A DNA stretch of 64,000 nucleotides from Choristoneura fumiferana (GCF_025370935.1 NC_133473.1:12674013-12738012); one strand, 5' to 3'; shown: positions 44,100 to 56,038, numbered from the stretch's first letter. Made by a program: numbers and translations. Notes: generated from the sequence alone by a model not told the origin.

Positions 44100-47000
44100 C
44101 TGTTGCTTCTTTAAACGTGCGAACACACTCGTCCAAAACCGCGGTACTACCGCAGAGAGTTTTGGTTCTCGACACATAGGCTTTGCCACCTTCTACCGTC
44201 ACTTTTTGCGGCCCAATGTGGTAGTTGCCATCCGCTAAACCCTGGGCCGCTACTGCGTCACTGACAAGCACCAGTCCTAATAAAAAAAAAACAAATATAT
44301 ATTTTGTAGAATTAAGTCCTATTCACACATCTCTTACGGAGCTCGATCGATCACTAATAATACTAACTAATTAGTCCGTCAGAAATCTTAACGTTTTCAT
44401 CACAGTCCCAATTATTATAAACAAAAGCGTGTTTCATCGTGACGGCAAGAGAAATAAAGAAGGTTTAATATGCTAAATGTTCTTTTTTATTCCATTAAAT
44501 ATAACGCTTTTATTAATAATAATTGGGACTGTGATAAAAACGCAAAGATTTAATACAATGTACCTAAAAACGGTATATTTATTATCTGATTTAAATTATT
44601 TTTAACTTTTATTTTATTTACAAGTGATAAAAGCTTGTTTTTAAAATATTTTATTTTTGTTTGCAGTTTTTTTAATGCAAAATTTACTACGGCGTAGTCG
44701 TACGCGTAGAACGTTTTCCAGCATTATCATCAGATACTATTAGCTACAATCTAGCACCAAAGTACTCGTCAAGACGAATCCAACGAACCCAAACTCGATG
44801 GGGTTATGTCGCTCTATTACCGGATTCCTATGGTCAGTTCCAGCTCCATCATTAAACCCTGGTTACCATCTAGTACTTACCAAAGTACTCGTCAAGATGA
44901 ATCAAACGAGTTCAAACTCGATGGGGTTGTAAGTTTAATAACAGAGTTCCTATGGCCCCTTCCAGCTCCATCTTCAGACCCTGGTTACCATTTAGCAACA
45001 AAGAACTTGTCAAGATGAATTAAACGAACCCAAACTCGATGGGTTTGTGTCGTTTCATTACGTAATTCTCATGGCCACCTTCCAGCTTCATCATCAGATC
45101 AGCTCCATGTCAAAATAATATTGCATTGTCATCCGATTTACACATGTATGCAAAATTTCAGTTCAATCGGAAACCGGGAAGTGGATCAAATTTAACTTTC
45201 AAGTTTTTGAAAAAAAAAAAAATTTTTAATATAAGTTTTTTTGCTGACTGTACTTTTTGTCAACTGCACGTCATTATGGTAAGTACTTGCCTTAGACTAA
45301 GAGCAGTGGACTTAGACATATCATATTTATTGAAGATATGAAGAGTCAAATTTTATGAACTAAGTTTGTAGAATGCGATAAGGATATATCTACTTCATAC
45401 ATATTATTTAATCAGTCATGTAGGGCCAACTACTCAATAACAGGTATTTTAAGTTAAACCATAATTCATTAGACTTGTTCTTGTTGATGGTGTAATGCCA
45501 AAATTAGGCAGGCTATTGCTATTATACGTGTAACCAAGTAGTGTAGTTTATTGTAAAATGAAATAACAGCACGCCCTGTTTTTTCGTATGAAGACTTTAA
45601 TATACTCAGCGGCAAAAAAATTGGCCCACCCTTCATACAAAATGACCGATTCTGCATACATTCGAGGGCCAGATTTTTTGCCGCTCAGTATATTTATTTT
45701 ATTTATTAAGTGAATCAAGTACTAACTCACTTTTGGTCTGTTCTTAACTGAATGATTTTTTTATCCAGTCAAAGGTCTGGCATTAGTGTTCGCCTTTGTA
45801 CATGTATCTCAACATTTGTCAATCGTGTTTGTTCATTTATTTTGTACAGAGTTTAGATACATACATACAAGCTGTAAATATATCGCGCCATCTGACTACG
45901 TCGCAAGTACCTACATAAAATGTCTCGAAACTACACATACTGTGTAGTGTACAGTCGCCATCAGATATTTCGGAGCAGCAGCAGAGCAGCAGTGATCAAA
46001 AATATCGATACATGAACTTAATACCTTAGAAATAGAGTGCATGTGTCGATATTTTTGACCACCTTGGCCGCTCCGAAATATCTGATGGCGACTGTACAGT
46101 CAACCAATTTGATTCCTAGGCCACCACAGAACCTTGTCGTAAAGACATTACACGTTATTCGATAAACATTGTAACAGAGAATTGAAATTATTCACTTGAC
46201 AAGATTGGCCTGATTGGATTTGGCCCAGGCCCAGGAATCGAATTGGTTGACTGTACAGTCGAGTTCATAAGCTCGTGAGCAAAAATTTTATTAAAATATC
46301 TGAAAACGACTATTATTAATGGCGTAGAGGCGTTGACAATGGACAATCATAAACACTTCAATGTCATATTAAATATAATGACTCGGATAATTCAATATAT
46401 TTAATATGAGCGAGTCTCACGGTAGTTTCATGTTCAAAACTTCAATGTCAATAAGAGAGTGTTTAGTTTATTGGTGACTCAGAACTAAATATCCGCAATT
46501 ATACCTTTGGGGTTAGTTCGGCAGGCTATCCTTAATGCCGCTGGGTGGGTATGAAGGCCGTCCGATATTATACCATAGTACACTTGTTTGTTGGTCGAAG
46601 ATGCCAGCAAACCGACCAAACCAGGGTCACGATGGTGGAACTAAAACAAAACAACGGAATACAGCCTTGTCTAGAGGTCACAATAACTGGCTCAAGTACA
46701 ATGCTAAGGTCAAGAATGTGTTAAGTACCTAACTAATGTGTGCTGGTCTTGAGATGAATTTGTAATGTACTCTTTACGTTATTAACTATTGAAACTACCT
46801 TATAATATGTACAGTACAAACATGTTAGCGACACAGTTATAGAATAACAATATTCTGATTTAATTAATTTACGCAGAGAAAACAAAGCCAGCTAAAGTTC
46901 CGCGTGACACACGCCGACAATTATTAGCACGCCGTGCCGTGACGTCATGTTTGCCGTTTTTTGTTTGATTGACAGAAGAAAAAATACCGTGTCCTATATT

Positions 47001-50000
47001 CTTTTGATAACTCGGACTAAGTAGTTTTTTTTTTTTTACCTAGGGAACTAGGAAAATTGCTTTGGATGATGCTATAAAATTACACAGTAGGTAAACTGCG
47101 TAAAGAAGTAGCTCCAATTTCGAAGAAGAACTTCAGTTTATTTCGGTCAATAAATAAAAGTGAGCATTCATATTCATAGATTCAATTTGCAGAAAAATAC
47201 CAGCTTTTTGACTCTTAATGAATTGTTAGAGACATCAGGTGACTCGCCTGCTCGTTTGCGACATAAGAACAACTAGAACTAGTCGCCAAATGGTTTGCCC
47301 TCATAAGAAAATGTGGGTATTCTGAGTTTACACGCAGTCATCAAAAGAGTACAGTCAAGGGCAAAGATATCGACACGGTCAAAGTTGCAAACATATGTAT
47401 ACATGGCCTAATTGTTAAGTGCATAAAGTCGTGTATACATATTTTTGTAACTTTGGCGGTGTCGATATCTTTGCCCTTGACTGTACACTACGATTAGTCT
47501 ATGTTTATTTCTACTTTGACACTCGGGATGTCTCGGATTAAATCGTAAAGGTAAATTACAAGTTACTATTTGTTTTGTTTTTTACTATCAAGCTTTTTTT
47601 TTACCTTGTCTAATATACAAAGCCGGATTAGACGTTGTCGCAGCCATGACCAAATCTTGATTGCAATCATTATAGAATTGCCGAGTGTCAAAGTGTCAAA
47701 GTGGAGATATCATACTGTACAGACAAAAGGATTACATGGTTTACTTACAGGCAACATAGCATTAAATAGGTGGGTAATAAGATTGGCTCCACTGTTAATA
47801 GCCTCTTCCCCTTGAGCTAGGCTCGCTGTGGAATGCCCTAGTGCCACTTTAATGCCCAGCTTGGAAAGTTCTTTGATCGCCTCAGTAGCTCCTGGTAATT
47901 CTGGAGCCAATGTGACAATCACAGCATTGTCAAGCGATCCATATATTTCATAAATTGTCTTGATACCCTGAAAAAAATTTACATATTCAATCAAGATTAT
48001 GTAGGGTATGAGATGTAAGGTAATAAGACATTATAATATATACCGTGTTATTTTTGATTTCCGTTAACTTTTAAGAGAACATTTAACAGGTCAAATGAAA
48101 TTAATCATTAATTTCTTCAAGATACCAGTGGCTCTTAACGTTTAACACTTTGATGGACAGTGTACGCCTATAGACGTCCAAATGGCTTAACAATGTTTAA
48201 TTGAAACTAGTGTTTATCAATGTGTAAAGAGCTAAGAATTAAGATTATTAATTTAATTATGCGCAGTAAAAAAGTCTGTAAGTAGTGTTATTGATTCATA
48301 CATGCAGGTATAATTCATCAAAGCATACCTGCATGTACTTATTTAGCAAAAGAAGGTTAAAAATTAGTTTTTTTGTCTCTTTTATGTGTGACATTAATTT
48401 CACTAGTCAAGTTTGTGAATGTAGCAATTTGACCTTTAACAATGACTGTTCACACCAACATCATGTATCAATCTTTTTTTCAATTTGGCCTTAATTTGAA
48501 TAACTAGAGCTAGGTAGTTTCTATTAATGAACTTGAACTGAGCCATCGATTGAATGTAACGTAAATCGAGAAAAACACAGTGTAGAATAGTCAGTATAGT
48601 ATAACTGTTGTTATTGTTATTGTTAATTGACACAAAATTAATGTAGAACTTTTCAGTGGATGATTTGAGGAAACAGCCCTGTTAAAGTCAATGAATGTTT
48701 CTATATCATATAACAACAACTCCTTGAGATGTGTTTACCTGTTATTGATAACATATTTACATTATATACCTACCTAGTGCCATCCATGAAGATGCGTGAT
48801 TTTGTCCAAATTAGCCATTAATGACATTGTAATAAGAACCACAGCACAATGACGGCACGCGTCATCGTGAATGACTCTACCTATAAAGCCTGCCATATAC
48901 ATTGAAAACCATATAGAAAAACTAACAGGAACCAATTCAAGTCAATTTCATCATTTTTCTTAATGATACATATTACAGACAATTTAAACTCATGTCTGTT
49001 ATATTGGCCACTGGTATTGTGATGTTTTATAATAGCTGATAAAAAGTTCAGTGGCTTTGATAAGTTAATAGTTTACATAGTTATACAAAGTAGGTCATTG
49101 ATAATATTTATTGACAGTCGATGATTGCATTACAGATCAACCACACTGTCTAGTTAGTGTTGGTAGATGATAATATAAATGCCACTATTACTATATACCT
49201 TCCTGCCTGCTTGATCAGATTCTGGTACCATTTTAAGGGTTCCATATTCAGAGGGTGACAAACAGAACTCTATTACTGTCTGTGTTTCATACAAAACGGA
49301 ATCCAAACCTATAGGATACTTCCAGGCCTAACAACATAAGCAAGGGAAAAGCACTAAAATAACTGTTCCATAAATAATTATTAACTTTATCTGTCACTGA
49401 AATACTATGAACCTATTATTTTGCTTGCTTTTAAATTTGTATGAAACTCGCAGTGCTTGAGTATTACTTGCCATTTTTTTTATAGGTGTAAAGATGTGGG
49501 CACAAAGTAGTAGTAAAATTTATAGTAATACATTTACCTTATCCAATGTTTTAATATACTCATCCATATGGGCACCCTTCTTGGCCAAACTGATGAAGGG
49601 CCCCTCAAGGTGAACTCCTAGTACAGTGGCTCCATGGTGGCCTCCCTGAGTCTTCTTGATCCGTGGAAGAATTTTCTTATATTTTTCTTTGTCTGAAGTC
49701 ACCATAGTGGGACAAAACGATGTAACCCCCTGAGTCAGTAATTTTTTTGCCACTTTTTGGACTCCTTCTTCAACATTTTCACAGTCATATGAAAAGTCTA
49801 TACCCCAACCACCTAAAAAATATAGGAAACATCTTGTCTTTTTATGATATTAAATAAAATATTTGCACTCCCAAGACTTTTTCAGTTTTTTTTTTAAAGA
49901 TACAAGATAAATAGGTATGTGACTACAATATCTAGGCTAATCCGGCAGGTGCCTACGCTCAACAAAGGCAAAATAACACATTTACAAAAGGTTTACTGAG

Positions 50001-50267
50001 CTTTGTAAGCACTTTAAATTATTAAATAACCTTTACTAAAAATAAAATAAAGGGATGGTTACCATTAATCTGAATGTCAATGAACCCCGGAGCAATCAGC
50101 AGACCTTCGCAGTTCACTGTCTCATCGGCTTCAAGTTGTTCCACGTAAAAAACTTGTTCAGGATTCTCAATTTTCCCGTCTCGAATCCATAGGTCCTCTT
50201 TTATTATGGCACTGTCGCGAAGAATATGGCAATTGTGGAAACGCGTCAAACCAGATTTAGCCTTCAT
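44100..50267 (-). CDS. AMDHD2: N-acetylglucosamine-6-phosphate deacetylase, terminal exon not found
   Basis: The enzyme (NagA/AMDHD2, amidohydrolase superfamily) hydrolyses GlcNAc-6-phosphate to GlcN-6-phosphate and acetate, recycling aminosugars; in an insect this could include sugar released from chitin. Exons 50267-50063, 49812-49538, 47967-47749, 46640-46505 and 44276-44100 join in phase (0/1, 1/0, 0/0, 0/1, 1/1) and give 337 residues plus one base. The start is MKAKSGLTRFHNCHILRD, with no better upstream ATG. Visible active-site motifs are APGFIDIQINGG, HLEGPF (metal-binding Glu, about 138), LGHST (His 205), THLFNAM (His 226), FHHRDPG, DGLHTHP (His 263), VSDAV (catalytic Asp, about 285) and the Gly-Ser of TLCGSTAVLD. 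The human protein has about 409 residues, so about 70 C-terminal residues are missing. The last visible exon ends at a GTATAA donor, and no downstream exon was recognised between 40.6 and 44.1 kb. Confidence 0.93.
44392..44542. mobile_element. Foldback MITE (CACAGTCCCAATTATTA)
   Basis: CGTTTTCATCACAGTCCCAA at the left is inverted as TTGGGACTGTGATAAAAACG at the right, 151 bp in all. It lies in an AMDHD2 intron. Confidence 0.8.
44740..45108 (+). repeat. Three-copy tandem repeat, about 122-bp period
   Basis: Units start at about 44757, 44879 and 44998, each with CAAAGTACTCGTCAAG or a variant, CCAAACTCGATGGG-type, and TTCCAGCTCCATC. Copies differ at many sites, so the array is old. It lies in an AMDHD2 intron and short open frames across it are chance. 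Confidence 0.8.
45601..45692. mobile_element. Mariner-like foldback MITE, 92 bp
   Basis: The ends TATACTCAGCGGCAAAAAAA and the inverse TTTTTTGCCGCTCAGTATA pair with two mismatches, with TA at the borders. Too small to encode a transposase. Confidence 0.8.
45950..46096. mobile_element. TACAGTC foldback MITE A
   Basis: TACAGTCGCCATCAGATATT is perfectly inverted at the right end (AATATCTGATGGCGACTGTA). Arms of about 28 bp end at CGGAGC. Its last TA is shared with the next element. Confidence 0.88.
46095..46255. mobile_element. TACAGTC foldback MITE B
   Basis: TACAGTCAACCAATTTGATT pairs with the right end AATCGAATTGGTTGACTGTA. The interior differs completely from element A, which it abuts. Confidence 0.85.
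46254..46330 (+). mobile_element. TACAGTC element C, right end not seen
   Basis: It starts TACAGTCGAGTTCATAAGCT directly at the end of element B. No matching right end is seen nearby, so it is probably truncated; the end coordinate is approximate. Confidence 0.5.
46366..46442 (-). repeat. Dispersed repeat (GTGAGACTC…TTAAATAT), minus copy
   Basis: In reverse it reads CATGAAACTACCGTGAGACT followed by CATATTAAATATATTG, as at 57885-57935. Confidence 0.65.
47350..47485. mobile_element. TACAGTC foldback MITE D
   Basis: TACAGTCAAGGGCAAAGATA is perfectly inverted as TATCTTTGCCCTTGACTGTA. Arms are about 33 bp with a mismatch. It lies in an AMDHD2 intron. Confidence 0.88.
48770..48895. repeat. Dispersed repeat (GACATTGTAATAAGAACCAC), copy 1
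   Basis: It shares a GCCATCCA(T/C)GAAGA start, TTAATGACATTGTAATAAGA and CATCGTGAATGACTCTACCT with copy 2 at 60099-60202. Copy 1 has a small internal duplication (CACAATGACGG). Confidence 0.75.
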
Positions 50268-50480
50268 TTTAGGAAGAAATAAATGGGGTAAGTTATAAAA
50301 GAAACACAATTATACCGCTCCGGTCGAAGGGTTTGAATGAACTGAAATGAAAATAAAAATAAGCGAACAAACTTGTAATTTCGTGGTACTGTCAGATACA
50401 AATAGCTGTCATTGAACTGACAAGTGACAGTAGCGTATTGTCATTTGGTCAAACTGACAGCTTGCTGTTTGGTCCGTATT
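50268..50480 (-). promoter_or_regulatory. Putative AMDHD2 5' flank with TGACA/TGTCA cluster
   Basis: Upstream of the start codon, 50389-50461 contains six TGTCA or TGACA words in both orientations, about 120-200 bases from the ATG. The promoter role is inferred from position and from a similar cluster upstream of SRP9. Confidence 0.4.
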
Positions 50481-51046
50481 GCGCTTGATCACGTAAGCGC
50501 TCTTGGGCCCTACTTGCAGTGTTACCACCAATCGTATTGTGTGTTTATAGGAATAGGGAAATGATAAAAAAGTAGCTAACTTCCGTAGGGTTGATGTTGA
50601 TAGCCTATGTGGTGACTGTACGATCTTTGAAATCGGTTAATTTAGTTGTAATTAAGCAAGCTTACGGCTCACACGTGTAACAAATAAACTTCTATCAATC
50701 ACGCTAGCGTCATCATTTAGCAAACGGCTAATCTATCATCATTATCATCGAAAGGTTTATAAGCATATCAAGGCTCATACAGTGACCAAAAGTACGAATC
50801 AAGAACGATAATCGCAGCGATTATCGTCCTTGTCACGAAGGTAACCGCTGTGCTAACCAAACAAAATCGTTCCATTGGTATAAAATAATTACAATATAGC
50901 GAAGTACCTTACTACCTACTTTGAATGTAACTGTTATCATGCTTAATTTGTAATTACTTTTTGTTTAGGGTATGTACTTCTTTGTTTAGGTACCTATACA
51001 TAGTTATAATTTGATTATTACCTACTTCATTTTTTCTGTATTGCTT

Positions 51047-51290
51047 CATCATCATCATCCCAGCCTGTATACGTCCCACTGCTGGGCACAGGCCTCCTCT
51101 CAGAACAAGAGGGCTTGGGCCATAGTTCCCACGCGGGCCCAGTGCGGATTGGGAACTTCGCACGCACCATTGAATCGCTTCGCAGGTTTGTGCAGGTTTC
51201 CTCACGATGTTTTCCTTCACCGCAAAGCTCGTGGTAAATTTCAAATGTAATTCCGCACATGAATTTCGAAAAACTCAGAGAGTCGGAGAG
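51047..51290 (-). mobile_element. 5'-truncated SINE with 12-bp target duplication
   Basis: The same SINE as 11681-11985 in reverse, starting at its (TGA)n tail and lacking the tRNA-like head. Direct repeats TCTGTATTGCTT at 51035-51046 and 51291-51302 are identical. Loss of the head means it is probably not transcribable from its own promoter. Confidence 0.85.
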
Positions 51291-51577
51291 TCTGTATTGC
51301 TTATTCTTAGGTATTCATCATCAATCATCATCGTCATTAGTTCAGCCGTAAGACATCCACCGTTAGACTCTTTCTTCATTCAGCTTTCATTAGCCAAACT
51401 CTAAGTATAGGTCACCATAAACATCCAGTCGCTTCGATAGGAAGCACAAAACGCCTAACAAGCCTACGATGTAGGTACAAAATACGAACTTCGTATCTTG
51501 CCGACCGTCTTATTTGTGGGGTTGAAACCAAGGTAACCTGCATGTTACCACACTGTTTACGAGCAAGTAAGAGCAAG

Positions 51578-51636
51578 ACCAGAAAAATAAGATCAGCGCT
51601 GGGGATCGAACCCAGCGCTGGTCTTATTTTTCTGGT
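51578..51636. repeat. Head-to-head SINE hairpin
   Basis: A 26-bp stem (ACCAGAAAAATAAGATCAGC… against the right arm) with one mismatch and a 7-base loop is made of two inverted pieces of the SINE family at 3295-3470. Confidence 0.8.
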
Positions 51637-51814
51637 TTTTCTGTGCATCTATATTTCAGTTTGTATTTTCGTAATAAAAAATAAGACGAAACTAGAATGT
51701 GTTTTCGTTAAGGTTTTTTCTGAAAAATGGATTTTGAATAAGGCGATCAATTAATATCATCAAATAGGTACCTTTTTTAACAAAAACAAAATAAGGATGT
51801 ACCGATATATCGTA

Positions 51815-52490
51815 TTATGTTTGTTTTTTGGTGTCTTTTTGTATTTTTTATTTCAACTCCAAATTCGTTACTTTTACGGGTATCCTGTGAAGTGAACCCA
51901 TATCGATAATACAAACTGGGACATGGATGCACAGAAAAACCAGAAAAAGAAACCAGCTTTGGGAATCGAACCCAGGTCCTCAGTAATCCGTGCTGCGTGC
52001 TAGACAGGAGTCTAGACACGAATTTTTCCTACGCACACATATCTCAGGTTGCTTTTTCCACTACGCTACACTAGCGACATCTATGTTTCGCTCGCATCGA
52101 GAGACGTCACATTCTTTTAGAACTAACCGCTCACCCAGACAAGAGATGTCGCTACTAAGCAATCAAATTATGATTGTTTTTTTTGAGTTTTTTTGTATTT
52201 TTTATTTCAACTCCAAATTCGTTACAAACACCAAGCGAAACATAGATGTCGCTAGTGCTACTGCAAGTAGTAGTAGTAGTAGGGGAAAAAAGCAACCTTC
52301 GATATGTGTGTGTGTGTGTGTGTGTATAGTAGAAATTCGTGTCTAGACTCCTGTCCAGCGGTGGTATAGGGGTTATAGCACGCAGTACGGATTGCTGAGG
52401 ACCTGGGTTCGATTCCCTGCGCTGGTCGCATTTTCTGGTTTTTCGGTGCATCCATGTCTCAGTTTGTATTTTCGATAAGGGGATGTATCG
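51815..52490. mobile_element. Inverted pair of tRNA-derived SINEs
   Basis: A minus copy (about 51903-52050) and a plus copy (about 52320-52490) share AATACAAACTG(G/A)GACATGGATG, GGTCCTCAG and AGGAGTCTAGACACGAATTT in inverse order. A TTGTATTTTTTATTTCAACT segment is repeated directly at about 51838 and 52191. A (TG)n tract lies at 52304-52325. Confidence 0.7.
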
Positions 52491-53390
52491 TAATCAACAT
52501 AGAACGACTAAATTATGGTCGCTTTCATTGATTTCCGATGGAAAGCGGGCTAAAAATATGAATTCTGCAGAAAACGACCAACTTTTTTTTGTTTTAAAAA
52601 AACGCACAAAAAGCCAAGTAATTTGTATAAAAGGTGCTTAATACCCTACTGCATTATATTAAGTATATTGTACCAAATTGGGTTAAAATTTCTAAACTAA
52701 AAAAAATTGTTTTACCTGAAAACGACGATATCTCGAAACTGGATTTTTATTAGGTATTGGTCTCTTTTTGCATATCTCTGGTCAATTTACTCTGAATGAA
52801 AATCAAAAGCACGATTTGTTTCCGAGAACTTCTCACATTAACTACCTACCTACTTATCTTGGTTATTCAGTTTAAAATTTGTAATGAAGTGGTTAGAAAC
52901 TTGCTCTCACTCCTACTGAGAGCATGCAGCGTTAAAAGTATCTAGAAGTAGCTATGTAGGCAGGTACCTGCAGAAACTTCAGCTCAGTTCAATCTTATTA
53001 CCTGGGCGACCGAGAGATAAGACCACGCTAGATCGATTTGTCATGCCCGAAAACCCCCACTTACCAAATTTCATTGAAATCGTTGAAGCCGTTTCCGAGA
53101 TCCTGATTATATATTTATATACAATAGGTATACTTGAATTGCTCGTTTAAAGGTATTAGGTAAATAACATAACTATGTACAAAAAAACCTTTTCTGTAAT
53201 GTACCTACTGGGTAGGTATTTATTTGCCCCGTAGTACAGCAATAAGTATCTATAATGTTTTTTTAACCCTTAAGCAGCGATTAAAAATCATCGTATACCT
53301 AGTGTACGTACTCCGATTGGCCAAATTTTTATTTACCAACATTTCTGCGTCGTTACCTCATGCTCATGAAGATACAAGAAATGAAGCAGC
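52491..53390. other. Intergenic, decayed repeat traces
   Basis: CTTACCAAATTTCATTGAAA and GCCGTTTCCGAGATCCTGAT (53060-53110) mark a common dispersed repeat. No gene seen. Confidence 0.45.
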
Positions 53391-53860
53391 AGATGTTATT
53401 TTCACAAAATTAATACTTAAATACTTACCTGCATTTATAAATTTGATTATTAGTCCACCACAGAACCATCATAATGCTTCATTCGATGAACATCGTCATA
53501 TAAAATGACAGGTCGCAGGCAATTTCATCTGGCTGGTTTTGTGTTCAAAATTGTGCACGAGAAACGGCCAAAATACGTGTTTGACAAATTCATCTGGGTT
53601 CGAGATATCCAAAGCTGGAACACTCGTGGACGAACCACAAACAAGGCAATGGTTCCCAAGCATCGCACAAAGGGATGCAGAGGTGGTTTCAAATTTGCAG
53701 CGTCCAAGATATGGAATGACTTGCCACCACCCCTTCGAAAGTATGTCCCAGCCTACTTTTATTTTAAACACAAGTTCCGAGCGTTTCTTCTTAAAACTCA
53801 ACTTGAAAACAGCTGCATATATATCACTGGTTGTGATCGGTGTTGCGCTCAAGGATGAAT
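53390..53860 (+). mobile_element. LINE ORF2 C-terminal remnant (jockey/CR1-like)
   Basis: The frame at 53505-53854 contains FKFAASKIWNDLPPPLRKY and FKHKFRAFLLK, the C-terminal signature of jockey/CR1-type reverse-transcriptase proteins as I know it. There is no polymerase domain in front, so it is a 5'-truncated insertion. The start coordinate is approximate. A TTTCTTTCTTTCTTTATTTC tract follows, as a possible 3' tail. Confidence 0.75.
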
Positions 53861-54005
53861 GGGTAATAATTAAATATTTTCTTTCTTTCTTTATTTCAAT
53901 ATAATTATTTACTTAGGCAAGATTTTATAGTAGTCCATATATTAAATTCGTTGACTACCTACGCTTAAAATCAAGTTCGTAGCGAAAGACGTAAAAAATG
54001 ATATG

Positions 54006-54780
54006 AAAAATTTTTTAACCGACTACAAAAAACCATGGAAATAATTTTCTACCAGTCTGAAGTCGGTGCCTCAGCACGAGCCCGCAGGAGAGGACCTACT
54101 CGTATAGTCGTCTACCTAACCTACATACTATATATACCTATTGAGCTTCAATCACTGCTGTTGGCTCGTGCTGAGGCACCGACTTCAGAGTAGTGGAAAA
54201 TTATTTTCATGGTTTTGTGTAGTCGGTTCAAATTTTTTTATACCTTTTTTTTCACGCTTTTTAATCTAAATAATTTAAGATACCATACTTTAATGTCAAC
54301 TCCGTCACCTTTTACGAAAGATTGCGTTTTCCGATGCAGAGGCGTTCACTATTGAAGAGTCCGTGCTTTACCACCCGTTCCATTTCGCCATATTCATTAC
54401 GATGAGCATAAATTGCTTAGCAACACTGTGGTAAGGTAATTGAAATTCAACCAGTGAAGTACTTGTTATTGAGTAGGTAGTATTTCCGTTGGTCAAATGT
54501 GGTCTTTATCATCAGTTCGACTTCACCAAATGATGATTTAAATATATTATTATCCAAATTTTCATAGATGTGCCTACAATATTTGAAGAGTTCCCTCGAT
54601 TTCCTTGGGATCCAATCACCAGATTCTGATTTGGTACTTATGGGACCTAATTGAAAGCATTCCTAAACGAACTATATATTTTTTTTATAATCGGTTCATA
54701 AATGACGGAGTTCTGAGGTAACAAACATAAAAAATACAGCCGAATTGATAACCTCCTCTTTTTTTTGAAGTCGCTTAAAA
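54006..54780. repeat. AACCGACTAC foldback and associated repeat
   Basis: Arms 54006-54091 and about 54161-54239 pair through AAGTCGGTGCCTCAGCACGAG-type sequence. Downstream blocks (GATGCAGAGGCGTTCACTAT; CGACTTCACCAAATGATGAT; AACCTCCTCTTTTTTTTGAA) are familiar parts of a dispersed lepidopteran repeat. No coding signal. Confidence 0.65.
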
Positions 54781-55789
54781 ACATCATAAACTGACAACAT
54801 TTATCGCTGATACTACCAGTGAAGTTATCAGTAAATCAATCCTTTTATTTGGAGCATCACAACCGCTTATCCACTTACGCCGCTGACTACTTGCTAGTTC
54901 TGGCATAAACATCCCACATAGTTTAATCACAATACGGCTGTTCAATAGCGGTACCCTTATTACAATAGAAAATATTATCCATCATAACATGGGATAATAT
55001 AATATTTAAAGCGTGTTTCCCGAAAAAGGGTCGCCTGCCACAGAGCTCAGAATTTGTTCCTCATAAATATCTTTACTATAGGTCGTTCGTAAAATGAATT
55101 TCTTATTTTTATATCCGCAATCCCTTCTGTCCAGGTTTAAATATTATTGTTAATCTGTGTTAATTTCAATAATTAATCTTGTAAATTTTGGTTTGCTCGC
55201 GGCTCCGTCCACGTAGAACATACTATGACTCATCATTATACTTAAATTTCTCTGGCAAATGAACGGAATATAAAATACCTTTAAGTACCTAACTCCAGGC
55301 GGTCGCATTATCAAAAACCCTATCAAAATTTGTCCCGATCGACCTTCGTTTTTGTGTAAAGCTTTAACAAAGATCTCCGAGAAAGAGAGGCCAAAGATAC
55401 GTATTAGATTTGTAGTACGGTCCGCCGCGGAAGTTGATGAGCGGCTGTGGTGCCCAAAATGATCTAAACACTCTCTTATTACCTTGGTAGTAGAGTCGTG
55501 TGTAGACCACTTTGACTACCGTAAAAGCTCATACACTTTTGCTGCTGACTGTACCTATTTTCCTCAGGGTAAAGTATAAAGCTTAGTTTTGATTAACCTG
55601 TCCTCTCCCAGAGGCACAAATTTGTGCCCAAATTCCTTTGATCCTGTTATCCTGGGAGATGACAGATTAAATACGTTTTACATATTATAAAATAACCTAA
55701 CTAACTTAGAAAAATTGAGAAACCCTCAACATTGTCATTTTATAGTTCAATATCCCACAAAAGGCTGAACCGACATTTTAATAAACATA
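54781..55789. other. Intergenic, no gene seen
   Basis: A TGCTGCTGACTGTA end at 55539-55552 may be the right end of another TACAGTC-type element. Otherwise unremarkable AT-rich sequence. Confidence 0.4.
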
Positions 55790-56038
55790 ACTATGAACCA
55801 GGACTGATGCAGGACTTATGGCTGATGGGGTCAGAAGGTTCTCGAATGGCGTCCGCGCACCGGAAGACGAGCTGTCAGTAGGCCTCCAACAAGATGGAAC
55901 GACGAACCTGGTTAAGATCGCGGGATCGCGGCGGATGCGGAAAGCACATGACGACCGGTCTGAGTGGAGAGCCTTGGGGGGAGGCCTATGTCCAGCAGTG
56001 GACGTCTTTCGGCTGACATGATGATGATGATGATGAAG
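55790..56038 (+). mobile_element. RTE-type LINE 3' end with (ATG)n tail
   Basis: The frame at 55818-56021 reads like the C-terminus of an RTE ORF (TNLVKIAGSR, SEWRALGGGL) and ends in GTCCAGCAGTGGACGTC followed by an ATG microsatellite (56018-56037), the diagnostic tail. The protein is degenerate. Confidence 0.75.
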
